Assembly (NCBI GenBank): GCA_035935235.1
Contig: DASYXG010000176.1
Location: 1 to 18,852 of the forward strand
DNA length: 18,852 nucleotides
Direction of reading: 5' to 3'
From: DATARH01 sp035935235
Lineage (GTDB): Bacteria > Pseudomonadota > Alphaproteobacteria > ATCC43930 > CGMCC-115725
Position numbers and translations under genes: made by a program. Below, piece after piece: positions 8,999 through 15,840 of the stretch. The notes below the pieces were generated by a model. The model did not search any database. It saw nothing but the letters and a program-made list of their open reading frames with translations, and was not told the origin of the DNA. The first letter of the stretch is position 1. Every line of letters starts with the position of its first letter.

Positions 8999-9029
8999 TA
9001 TCGTCGATCGGACGGCGCGGAGTACGACA

Positions 9030-10148
9030 ATGCTGATCGGCGTTCCGAAAGAGATAAAGACGCACGAATATCGGGTCGGTCTGGTGCCCGGCAGTGTGCG
9101 CGAGCTCGTGCATCACGGGCACAAGGTGGTGGTCGAGAGTGGCGCCGGCGCGGCGATCGGCTTTGACGACAAGGCCTATGAGGTGGCCGGCGCCGGCATC
9201 CTCGCTCGCGCGGCCGACGTATTCGCGGTCGCCGAGATGATCGTCAAGGTCAAGGAGCCGCAGCCCGAGGAGATCAAGGCGCTGCGCGAGGATCAGCTGC
9301 TCTTCACCTATCTGCATCTTGCCGCCGACCCGGTGCAGACCGAGGGGCTGATGAAGTCCGGCGCGATCGCGATCGCCTACGAGACGGTAACGGACGCGCG
9401 CGGTGGGCTGCCGCTCCTGGCGCCGATGAGCGAGGTCGCCGGGAGGATGGCGATCCAGGTCGGCGCGCATTGTCTTGAAAAGGAGCAGGGTGGGACCGGT
9501 ATCCTCCTCGGCGGTGTGCCGGGCGTGCCGGCGGCCAAGGTCGTCGTGCTGGGCGGTGGCGTCGCCGGAACCAATGCTGCGCGCATGGCGATGGGGGTCG
9601 AGGCTTATGTCACCGTCGTCGACAAGTCGCTGCCCCGGCTCTACGAGCTCGACATGCAATTTGGCTCGCAGCTGCATACCCTGTTCTCGACCGTCGAAAA
9701 CATCGAGCGCGAGGTGATCGCCGCCGATCTGGTGATCGGCGCGGTGCTGGTGCCGGGCGCCGCCGCGCCAAAGCTCGTGAGCCGTGATCTGGTCCGAGCG
9801 ATGCGTCCGGGATCGGTCATCGTCGACATCGCGATCGATCAAGGCGGCTGCTGCGAGACCAGCCGGCCGACGACGCATGCCGTGCCGACCTATGTCGAGG
9901 AGGGCGTGGTGCATTATTGCGTCACCAATATGCCGGGCGCGGTGGCGCGGACCTCGGCAGTCGCGCTCAACAACGCAACCCTGCCGTTTGTCGAGGCGAT
10001 CGCCGACAAGGGTTGGCGGCGGGCCTTGGCGGACGACCTGCATCTACGCGAGGGCCTCAACATCTGCCGCGGCCGGGTGACCCATCCGGCGGTGGCGCGG
10101 GATCTCGGTCTATCGCTGACCTCGGCCGGGCAGGTAATCGCAGAATGA
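9030..10148 (+). CDS. ald: Alanine dehydrogenase
   Basis: This enzyme catalyses NAD-dependent reversible deamination of L-alanine to pyruvate and ammonia. The 372-residue length is standard for the family. Substrate and catalytic residues known from the Mycobacterium tuberculosis enzyme are in register: R15 (HEYRVGL), K75 (VKVKEPQ), H96 (YLHLAAD) and D270 (VDIAIDQGG). The NAD-binding glycine motif GGGVAG is at residues 175-180. GGAG (9019-9022) lies 7 nt before the ATG, which supports the start. The gene follows the FAD oxidoreductase by 31 nt and may share its transcript. A regulatory link is not visible, since no Lrp/AsnC-type regulator is encoded beside it. Confidence 0.96.
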   Translation: MLIGVPKEIKTHEYRVGLVPGSVRELVHHGHKVVVESGAGAAIGFDDKAYEVAGAGILARAADVFAVAEMIVKVKEPQPEEIKALREDQLLFTYLHLAADPVQTEGLMKSGAIAIAYETVTDARGGLPLLAPMSEVAGRMAIQVGAHCLEKEQGGTGILLGGVPGVPAAKVVVLGGGVAGTNAARMAMGVEAYVTVVDKSLPRLYELDMQFGSQLHTLFSTVENIEREVIAADLVIGAVLVPGAAAPKLVSRDLVRAMRPGSVIVDIAIDQGGCCETSRPTTHAVPTYVEEGVVHYCVTNMPGAVARTSAVALNNATLPFVEAIADKGWRRALADDLHLREGLNICRGRVTHPAVARDLGLSLTSAGQVIAE

Positions 10149-10215
10149 TATCACGAGGTCTTGAGCAGCGCCGCGATTGTCCCTATTTCACCAAAGGATA
10201 GACGAGAAGGAACCC

Positions 10216-10851
10216 ATGGCGCCGCCGCCGACCCCCAGCCTGTTGGCGCTCGACCAGAAGCTGCACCCCGGCCAGGGCCGGGATGCGGGCATTTCTCCGG
10301 TCGATCCGGCGACGGTCGCGGCAATCACCGATCTCTACCGTGAGGTGATGCCGCCCGGTGGTGCGATCCTCGATGTGGTGTCGAGCTGGGTGTCGCATCT
10401 GCCGCCGGAAGTGCATTACCGCCATGTCGTCGGCCTTGGGATCGACGCGCACGCGCTGGCCGAGAACGCATTTCTCGACGAGTGGCGCGTGCAGGACCTC
10501 AACCATCAGCCGGTGCTGCCTTTTGCCAATAGCGAGTTTGACGGCGCCGCAATTTGCGGCGCCGTTCAGTATTTGGCGCGACCCGGTGAGGTCATCCGCG
10601 AGATCGGCCGGGTGCTGAAACCCGGCGCACCGCTAGTGGTGACGTTCTCGAACCGCTGTCTGTGTACGACCGCGACCGGCTGTTGGCGGCTGTTCGACGA
10701 TACCGGCCGGTTGTCGCTGGTCGCCCGCTATTTTGCCGAAGCCGGCAATTGGACCGATATCCGCTGCCTCGACCGCACTCCATTTGGCGTCGCCGAGCCG
10801 CTCTACGCGGTGATCGCCCGCAGCATCGGCGCCGCAGGGTCGTGCGACTAG
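10216..10851 (+). CDS. SAM-dependent methyltransferase-fold protein with atypical motif I
   Basis: This is a 211-residue class I methyltransferase-like protein. The fold is suggested by beta-1 ILDVVSSWVSHLP (51-63), a second strand VVGLGID (71-77), a DLN acidic loop (94-96), the motif FDGAAICGAVQYL (108-120) and a motif ending in IGRVLKPGAPLVV (130-142). Motif I has the acidic Asp but lacks the usual glycine-rich GxGxG, so SAM binding is likely but not certain. I recall widespread bacterial and plastid proteins of this type annotated only as methyltransferases; the substrate is unknown. ATG 10216 is preferred over upstream TTG 10177 because AGAAGGA (10205-10211) precedes it by 4 nt. The stop codon lies inside a hairpin shared with the end of the convergent apt gene. 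Confidence 0.75.
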   Translation: MAPPPTPSLLALDQKLHPGQGRDAGISPVDPATVAAITDLYREVMPPGGAILDVVSSWVSHLPPEVHYRHVVGLGIDAHALAENAFLDEWRVQDLNHQPVLPFANSEFDGAAICGAVQYLARPGEVIREIGRVLKPGAPLVVTFSNRCLCTTATGCWRLFDDTGRLSLVARYFAEAGNWTDIRCLDRTPFGVAEPLYAVIARSIGAAGSCD

Positions 10852-10870
10852 GTCTCTGACCTACGAGTCG
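10845..10870. terminator. Hairpin across the convergent stop codons of the methyltransferase gene and apt
   Basis: TAGGTC (10849-10854) and GACCTA (10858-10863) form a perfect 6-bp inverted repeat with a 3-nt TCT loop. Beyond a 3-nt bulge (CGA, 10864-10866), CGAC (10845-10848) pairs with GTCG (10867-10870). The TAG stops of both convergent genes are the outer ends of the 6-bp stem. There is no T-tract on either side, so this is at best a non-classical bidirectional terminator or an RNA-end protector. Confidence 0.35.
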
Positions 10871-11376
10871 TAAGATATCATCGCCGTCACCGGGACCGGG
10901 ATGCGGCTGCGGCCGTTTAAGAAGCTCAGCTCGATGATGCAGGCGGCGCCGACGACATTGCCGCCCTGCTGCGTCACCAGCTTGATCGCCGCCTCGGTGG
11001 TGCCGCCGGTGGCGATCAAATCGTCGACGACAATAACGCGCTGACCGGGGGCGATCGCGTCTTTCTGGATCTCGATCGTGTCGGTGCCGTATTCGAGATC
11101 GTAGGTAAAGCGCACGGTCTTGCCCGGCAGTTTGCCCTTCTTTCGCACCATGGCGAAACCACTGCCGAGCGCGTAGGCGAGCGGCGCCGCGACCAGGAAT
11201 CCGCGCGACTCGATGCCGACGAGAAGATCGGGCCGCTGGCCGCGTACAGCGTCGGCGAGGCGCTCGACGGTCACCCGCCAGGCCTGGGGATGCGCAAGCA
11301 GAGTCGAGATGTCGTAGAAGAGGATTCCCGGCTTGGGAAAGTCGGGGATCGAACGGATATGCGCCTTCAAGTCCAT
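10861..11376 (-). CDS. apt: Adenine phosphoribosyltransferase
   Basis: Apt salvages adenine by condensing it with PRPP to give AMP and pyrophosphate. The protein has 171 residues, the typical length, and starts with the family block DFPKPGILFYDI (12-23). The PRPP-binding motif VIVVDDLIATGGT is at residues 114-126, and the ESRGF block is at 56-60. The ATG is at 11376-11374, with GGGAG (11391-11387) 10 nt upstream. The gene is convergent with the methyltransferase gene (9 nt between stops) and divergent from the mlaE-type gene across a 107-nt spacer, so it is probably a single-gene unit. Confidence 0.97.
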   Translation of the reverse strand: MDLKAHIRSIPDFPKPGILFYDISTLLAHPQAWRVTVERLADAVRGQRPDLLVGIESRGFLVAAPLAYALGSGFAMVRKKGKLPGKTVRFTYDLEYGTDTIEIQKDAIAPGQRVIVVDDLIATGGTTEAAIKLVTQQGGNVVGAACIIELSFLNGRSRIPVPVTAMISYDS

Positions 11377-11483
11377 TTACGAAGTTCTCCCGGCCCGCAC
11401 GCAGGCTTTCCGTTGCGGCATAGCGGCTTTTCGCGTAGTTGGAAAGTCGTTAGCCGCTGCCCGACCCCTGTCCCCCAGAAAGC
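11377..11483. promoter_or_regulatory. Divergent spacer between apt and the mla operon
   Basis: This 107-nt region must hold the promoters for apt (leftward) and the mla operon (rightward). A weak rightward sigma70-like pair is TTGCGG (11413-11418) and TAGTTG (11436-11441) with a 17-nt spacer. A 7-bp inverted repeat, AGCGGCT (11422-11428) with AGCCGCT (11452-11458), brackets the putative -10 and could be an operator. Both assignments are inference from short matches. Confidence 0.3.
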
Positions 11484-12620
11484 ATGGCGCCAGCCGCATC
11501 TCTTTTCGCATCGGATGAACAGGGTGAGCTTGTGCTACGGGCCGAGGGTGAGTGGCTCGTTGCCAGCGCCAGCGAGCTCGACCGGCGGTTGAATGACCTC
11601 GATCTGCCGCAGGGCCGGCAGGTAACGATGGACCTCGGCGGAGTCGGCCGTCTCGACAGCACCGGCGCGTTGCTGCTCTTGCGGACCGAACATGCTCTTG
11701 CCGCGCGCGGTAATCATGTCGCGTTCGCCAACCTGCCGGCGCATTTCGCGCCGCTCCTCGATCAAGTCCGCTCGCGCGGCTTGGCCGAGCCGATGCCGCA
11801 CCCGGTACCGCCGCACCACACCTTTGTCGGATTTGTCGCGCGACTCGGTGAAGTGACGCTTCTGCTGCTCGGTCGGCTCAGAGACATCGTCGCCTTTACC
11901 GGGGTCGTGTCCGAGGCGGCGGCGAAGCTGGCGGTGCGACCCGGGCGCCTTCGCGGCGTGGCTACCTTGGTGCAAATGGAGCAGGTCGGGCTCAACGCGC
12001 TGCCGATCGTTGGGCTGCTGTCGTTCCTGATCGGCGTCGTCATGGCCTACCAGGGCGCCGACCAGCTGCGTCGGTTCGGCGCCGAGATTTACACGGTAAA
12101 CCTGCTTGGCATCTCGATCCTGCGCGAACTCGGCGTCTTGCTGTCGGCGATCATCATCGCCGGCCGCTCGGGCAGCGCTTTCACCGCGCAGATCGGCACG
12201 ATGCAGGTCAATGAAGAAATCGACGCGATGCGGACGCTGGGACTCGACCCGATCGAGGTGCTGGTGCTGCCGCGGCTGTTCGGTCTCGCGATTACCTTGC
12301 CGTTGATCGTGTTTTACGCCGATTTGATGGGGTTGTTGGGCGGCGCGCTGATGTCGTGGGTCGTCCTCGACATCAACATCCCAACCTTCATCACCCAGTT
12401 GCACGACGCGATCACCGAGGGGACCCTATGGGTCGGGGTGGTCAAGGCGCCGTTCTTCGCGGCGATCATCGCGCTGGTCGGTTGTTACGAGGGCCTGAAC
12501 GTGACGCGCAGCGCCGAGAGCGTCGGCAGGCTCACGACCCAGTCGGTGGTCGAGTCGATCTTCTTCGTCATCGTCACCGACGCGGCGTTTTCGATCATCT
12601 TCTCCGTGCTGAAGGTCTGA
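11484..12620 (+). CDS. mlaE: MlaE-family lipid ABC transporter permease with N-terminal STAS domain
   Basis: This is the permease subunit of an MCE-type phospholipid transporter in the inner membrane. The 378 residues contain a cytoplasmic STAS domain (about 10-100, with the phospho-site-like DSTG at 58-61) fused to an MlaE domain (about 115-378). Hydrophobic helices are seen near 172-190, 205-226, 256-295 and 318-336. The loop AGRSGSAFTAQIGTMQVNEE (226-245) is the conserved MlaE coupling region. In Escherichia coli the STAS protein MlaB is separate, so the fusion stands in for it. The start ATG has only a weak AGAAAG upstream. The gene is first in the operon, followed 2 nt later by the ATPase gene. 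Confidence 0.93.
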   Translation: MAPAASLFASDEQGELVLRAEGEWLVASASELDRRLNDLDLPQGRQVTMDLGGVGRLDSTGALLLLRTEHALAARGNHVAFANLPAHFAPLLDQVRSRGLAEPMPHPVPPHHTFVGFVARLGEVTLLLLGRLRDIVAFTGVVSEAAAKLAVRPGRLRGVATLVQMEQVGLNALPIVGLLSFLIGVVMAYQGADQLRRFGAEIYTVNLLGISILRELGVLLSAIIIAGRSGSAFTAQIGTMQVNEEIDAMRTLGLDPIEVLVLPRLFGLAITLPLIVFYADLMGLLGGALMSWVVLDINIPTFITQLHDAITEGTLWVGVVKAPFFAAIIALVGCYEGLNVTRSAESVGRLTTQSVVESIFFVIVTDAAFSIIFSVLKV

Positions 12621-12622
12621 GC

Positions 12623-13417
12623 ATGGCATCCGATCCTGACACCAATATCGTCATCCGGGTGCGCGACCTGGTCACCTCGTTCGGTTCGCAAGTGATTCAC
12701 GACCGCGTAAACCTCGACGTCCGGCGCGGCGAGGTGATCGGCATCGTCGGCGGGTCGGGGACCGGCAAGTCGGTGATGCTGCGCACCGTCGTTGGCCTCA
12801 ACGGGCCGGTGTCCGGGACCATTGAGGTGCTGGGGCGCAATGTTCTCAACATGACTTCCGATCAGCGGCACGAACTGGAGACCCGTTGGGGGGTGCTGTT
12901 TCAGGACGGGGCGCTGTTCAGCTCACTGACCGTGGCGCAGAACATCGAGGTGCCGCTGCGCGAGGATTTGAGGCTGCCCGAGCGGCTGATGGCTGAAATC
13001 GCCGCGTGCAAGATTGGCATGGTCGGACTGCCACCCGATGCTGGCGACAAGTTTCCGGCGCAACTGTCAGGCGGCATGCGTAAACGGGCCGGTTTGGCGC
13101 GCGCTTTGGCGCTCGACCCCGAGATCTTGTTCCTTGATGAGCCCACCGCTGGGCTGGACCCGATCGCCGCCGCGGCTTTCGACCAGCTCATTAAGGACTT
13201 GCGGGCAAGCCTCGGCCTCACCGTATTTCTGGTGACTCACGATCTCGACAGTCTGTTCGCGATCTGCGATCGCGTCGCGGTGCTGGTCGACAAGAAGATA
13301 AAGGTGGGAACGCTCGAAGAGCATTTGCGCGATGACCACCCCTGGATTCATTCGTATTTTCACGGTCCGCGCGGCCGTGCGGCGCACCCGGCCGAAGACG
13401 CGCTACCCGCGCGCTAG
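12623..13417 (+). CDS. mlaF: MlaF-type ABC transporter ATP-binding protein
   Basis: This cytoplasmic ATPase drives the lipid transporter formed with the MlaE-type permease. It has 264 residues with all ABC motifs in place: Walker A GGSGTGKS (43-50), Q-loop Q94, signature LSGGM (148-152), Walker B ILFLDEP (168-174) and switch His H206 in VTHD. LSGGMRKRAGLARA is the form typical of the MlaF subfamily. The ATG at 12623 follows the mlaE stop by 2 nt, so translation is coupled. A large in-frame extension upstream of this ATG overlaps mlaE and is not used. The last 15 or so residues (Arg/Ala/Pro-rich) lie outside the conserved ATPase. Confidence 0.95.
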   Translation: MASDPDTNIVIRVRDLVTSFGSQVIHDRVNLDVRRGEVIGIVGGSGTGKSVMLRTVVGLNGPVSGTIEVLGRNVLNMTSDQRHELETRWGVLFQDGALFSSLTVAQNIEVPLREDLRLPERLMAEIAACKIGMVGLPPDAGDKFPAQLSGGMRKRAGLARALALDPEILFLDEPTAGLDPIAAAAFDQLIKDLRASLGLTVFLVTHDLDSLFAICDRVAVLVDKKIKVGTLEEHLRDDHPWIHSYFHGPRGRAAHPAEDALPAR

Positions 13418-13436
13418 GCCGGCACGAGGGGGGAGA

Positions 13437-14357
13437 ATGGAAACCCGGGCACATTATGTCGCTGTCGGCGCGTTCGTGCTGGCGCTGGTCTTCCTCGGCT
13501 TCACCGCCGTCCTGTGGCTGGCCGGAACGCAGTTCGCGGTAAACTACGACCACTACGACATCTTCTTCAAAGGCCCCGTGACCGGGCTCAGCAAGGGCGC
13601 GGCGGTCGATTACAACGGCATCCGCGTCGGGCAAGTTTCCGAGATCGAGATCGACCCCAATAACGTCGAGCAAATCCGCGTCACGGTCGAGATCAAGAGC
13701 AGCGTCGTCATCAAGGAAGATGCCGCCGCCAATGTTGAGACCAACATCCTCAGCGGCGTCTCCTACATCCTGATCACCCGTGGGACGCAGGAGGCCAAGA
13801 CACTGACGGCGCGCGAGGGACAGCGCTATCCGGTGATCCGGGCGCGCCGCTCGACCTTGGCGAGCATTTCGGCGCGCGGGCCGCAACTCCTGGAAAAGCT
13901 CGACGACATCCTCGACCACGTCGACGACTTGCTCAACGATCACAACCGCGAGGTTTTTGCCGAGACGCTCGAGCATGTCGAGAAGTTCACCGGGGCGCTG
14001 TCGGCGCACAGCGACGATATTGGCCAGCTGGTCGCCGAGGGCAAAAACACGCTGACCTCGCTCGACAAGCTGTCGACCGATGTCGACAACAGCTACACCA
14101 CGCCTGATGGGGTCAAGGACCAGCTGGTCGGAATGCTCAAGGGCCTCACCCTCGCCAGTCGTCAGATCGAGGTGACACTACAAGAAACGCGGCCGGGCAT
14201 CCGTACCTTCAGCCAGCATACGCTCGTCGATATCGACAGCCTTGTCGGCGAGCTCCGCCAATTCATCTCCGGCCTGTCGCGGCTTGCCGCGCAGCTCGAG
14301 CGCGATCCGACTCGCCTGCTGTTCGGTGACCGTCGCGAAGGGTACCAACCGAAATGA
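13437..14357 (+). CDS. mlaD: MlaD-type MCE domain lipid-binding protein
   Basis: This is the periplasmic, membrane-anchored substrate-handling subunit of the transporter. It has 306 residues: an N-terminal anchor helix (about 8-30), one MCE domain (about 37-117, with the block DYNGIRVGQVSEIEI at 58-72) and a long mostly helical C-terminal part (about 138-300) likely to form the hexamer's tube or bundle. That tail is longer than in Escherichia coli MlaD (183 aa), making it closer to the tunnel-forming MCE proteins. GGGGGAG lies just before ATG 13437. The gene starts 19 nt after mlaF, and its stop overlaps the start of the lipoprotein gene (ATGA, 14354-14357). Confidence 0.92.
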   Translation: METRAHYVAVGAFVLALVFLGFTAVLWLAGTQFAVNYDHYDIFFKGPVTGLSKGAAVDYNGIRVGQVSEIEIDPNNVEQIRVTVEIKSSVVIKEDAAANVETNILSGVSYILITRGTQEAKTLTAREGQRYPVIRARRSTLASISARGPQLLEKLDDILDHVDDLLNDHNREVFAETLEHVEKFTGALSAHSDDIGQLVAEGKNTLTSLDKLSTDVDNSYTTPDGVKDQLVGMLKGLTLASRQIEVTLQETRPGIRTFSQHTLVDIDSLVGELRQFISGLSRLAAQLERDPTRLLFGDRREGYQPK

Positions 14358-14989
14358 ACAAGAAATTGCGCCCGCTGCAGAGCCTCGCAGTTGTCCTACT
14401 CGTTTTGAGTCTCGGCGGCTGCGCCAAGTTGTTCACCGAGCCGCCGCGTCCACTTTTCCGGCTGACCGCGCCCGCCGATTTTCCGCGGCAGACGCATCAG
14501 GTCGCGGCGCAACTAGCGATCGGGGTGCCGTACGCGCCGGCGGCGATCGATACGCAACGGATCGCAATGAGCCGCAGTCCGACTTCGCTCGACTACCTTG
14601 CCGACGGCGACTGGGCCGACCGCGCGCCGGCTCTAGTCAAGACCGCGCTGATCGAGGCCTTCGAGAACAGCAAGGCGTTTGCCGCGATCGGGCCCGATTC
14701 GCTCGATCTGCGTCCCAACTTTGTTATCGAGAGTGATCTGCGGCACTTCGAGGCGGTCTACGATTCGCCGACCGGACCGCCTGTCGTCTGGGTCCAGATG
14801 GAGGTCAAGCTGGTCAAGGTGCCGCAGCACACGATCCTCGCCGAGGCCTTGATCAACGCGCACCAACCCGCGTCGGCAAACGCGACTCCGCAGATCGTGC
14901 TCGCCTTCGATGCGGCCATGGCGGATGCCGCCAAACAGATCATCCCCTGGGTGCTTGCCAACCCCGCCTTGTCGGCGGCGCACAGATAG
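14354..14989 (+). CDS. ABC-type transport auxiliary lipoprotein (PqiC-like)
   Basis: This is a predicted outer-membrane lipoprotein that works with the MCE transporter. The 211-residue protein has a type II signal peptide: a basic start (MNKKLRP), a hydrophobic run and the lipobox LGGC with the lipidated Cys at 23. The mature part resembles the PqiC/DUF330 auxiliary lipoproteins, with a YDSPTGPPVVWVQMEVKL core (about 136-153) and a C-terminal helix ending in the ILANP-like WVLANPALS. Its ATG overlaps the mlaD stop, so it belongs to the same operon. It probably receives or passes lipid at the outer membrane, in place of MlaA/MlaC, which are not encoded nearby. The family is fairly sure; the partner role is inferred from position. 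Confidence 0.85.
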   Translation: MNKKLRPLQSLAVVLLVLSLGGCAKLFTEPPRPLFRLTAPADFPRQTHQVAAQLAIGVPYAPAAIDTQRIAMSRSPTSLDYLADGDWADRAPALVKTALIEAFENSKAFAAIGPDSLDLRPNFVIESDLRHFEAVYDSPTGPPVVWVQMEVKLVKVPQHTILAEALINAHQPASANATPQIVLAFDAAMADAAKQIIPWVLANPALSAAHR

Positions 14990-14997
14990 GTATCCTG

Positions 14998-15030
14998 GAC
15001 ACCTTTCGTTCACCCGAAACGCAAGGTGTC
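14998..15030 (+). promoter_or_regulatory. Strong hairpin between the mla operon and the downstream gene
   Basis: GACACCTT (14998-15005) pairs perfectly with AAGGTGTC (15023-15030). After a single T/C mismatch, CGTT (15007-15010) pairs with AACG (15018-15021), leaving a 7-nt loop. The 3' arm contains the AAGG that would be the ribosome-binding site of the GTG at 15033. No T-tract follows, so a translational control element or RNA processing site fits as well as a terminator. Confidence 0.55.
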
Positions 15031-15032
15031 GA

Positions 15033-15833
15033 GTGAGTGGCATTGGACGCGCTGCTTCGGCGGCGGCGATGATCCGGGAGTGCCGGCGCGTGATCGCCGC
15101 GAGCGGTAGCACGATCGTGCGCGAAGCCATCGGCAGAGGCGGCAAGATCGCCGATTGGCGGCATTATCCGGACAGCGACGTTTACGACGCCGTGAGCCAC
15201 GCGCAGTATTTCTACCACCGCCATGCGGCGGCCGAGCGCGCGACCGGCGATGCGCTGCCGGAGCACGGTCATTTCCACCTGTTTCTGCGCGCCGAGGGCA
15301 TGCCGCGCGGGGTGACGCCGTTCTTACTGCCCGAGGCGGCAATCGCCAACCTGCCGACCCCGCCGCAGGCGGCGCCGTCGAAGCGTGGCGCCCGCGACGA
15401 GGTCAGTCATCTCGTAGCGGTCGCGCTCGATAAGGGCGGCGAAGCCGTGCGCCTCTTCACCACCAATCGCTGGGTCACTGGTGAGACCTGGTACCGCGCC
15501 GAAGATGTGATCCGCATGCTCGATTGCTTTTCATTAGACGCGGCTGAGCCGGCAGGTGTCGTCAACCGCTGGCTCGCCGCGATCGTGCGGCTCTACCAGC
15601 CGGAGATCGCGATGCTGTTGCGCAAGCGCGACGAGGCGGTGATGGATCCGCGGCGTCGGCGGCGAAAGGTCGATGTATTCGAGGACCCGAAATTTGAGAT
15701 TGCCTCGAGCCTGTCGATCGATGTCGATGCGCGGCTTGCGGCTATCGAGCGGTTGGTTCATGAACCCGTGCAGGCGCCGCAACCGTCCGCGCCGGCGCGC
15801 CTGCCGCCCATGGCCGAAGGCTGGGGAAGCTAG
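15033..15833 (+). CDS. Uncharacterised conserved protein, DUF6969-like
   Basis: I do not know a function for this 266-residue soluble protein. It resembles the uncharacterised family I recall as DUF6969 (name from memory). Key blocks are DWRHYPDSDVYD (41-52), YFYHRH (59-64), the His-dense EHGHFHLFLR (77-86), LFTTNRWVTGETWYRAE (141-157) and VNRWLAAIVRLYQPEI (177-192). E77, H78, H80 and H82, with H61 and H64, could form a metal site, but this is inference. The C-terminal 50 residues are Pro/Ala-rich and likely disordered. GTG 15033 was chosen because AAGGTG precedes it at good spacing; ATG 15069, 12 codons later, has no ribosome-binding site. The gene follows the lipid-transport operon by 43 nt and converges with the CDF gene (7 nt apart). 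Confidence 0.75.
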   Translation: MSGIGRAASAAAMIRECRRVIAASGSTIVREAIGRGGKIADWRHYPDSDVYDAVSHAQYFYHRHAAAERATGDALPEHGHFHLFLRAEGMPRGVTPFLLPEAAIANLPTPPQAAPSKRGARDEVSHLVAVALDKGGEAVRLFTTNRWVTGETWYRAEDVIRMLDCFSLDAAEPAGVVNRWLAAIVRLYQPEIAMLLRKRDEAVMDPRRRRRKVDVFEDPKFEIASSLSIDVDARLAAIERLVHEPVQAPQPSAPARLPPMAEGWGS

Positions 15834-15840
15834 ATACGAG

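Noticed and set aside
8919..10043. Minus-strand frame of 374 codons under ald
   Set aside because: His/Arg/Asp-rich shadow of a gene whose active-site residues are all in place on the plus strand.
10161..10189. TTGAGC-17-TATTTC as a promoter for the methyltransferase gene
   Set aside because: Spacing is right, but the -10 matches the consensus at only three positions; noted but not annotated.
11535..12404. Minus-strand frame of 289 codons under the mlaE-type gene
   Set aside because: Gln/Arg-rich antisense shadow; the plus strand encodes a clear STAS-MlaE protein.
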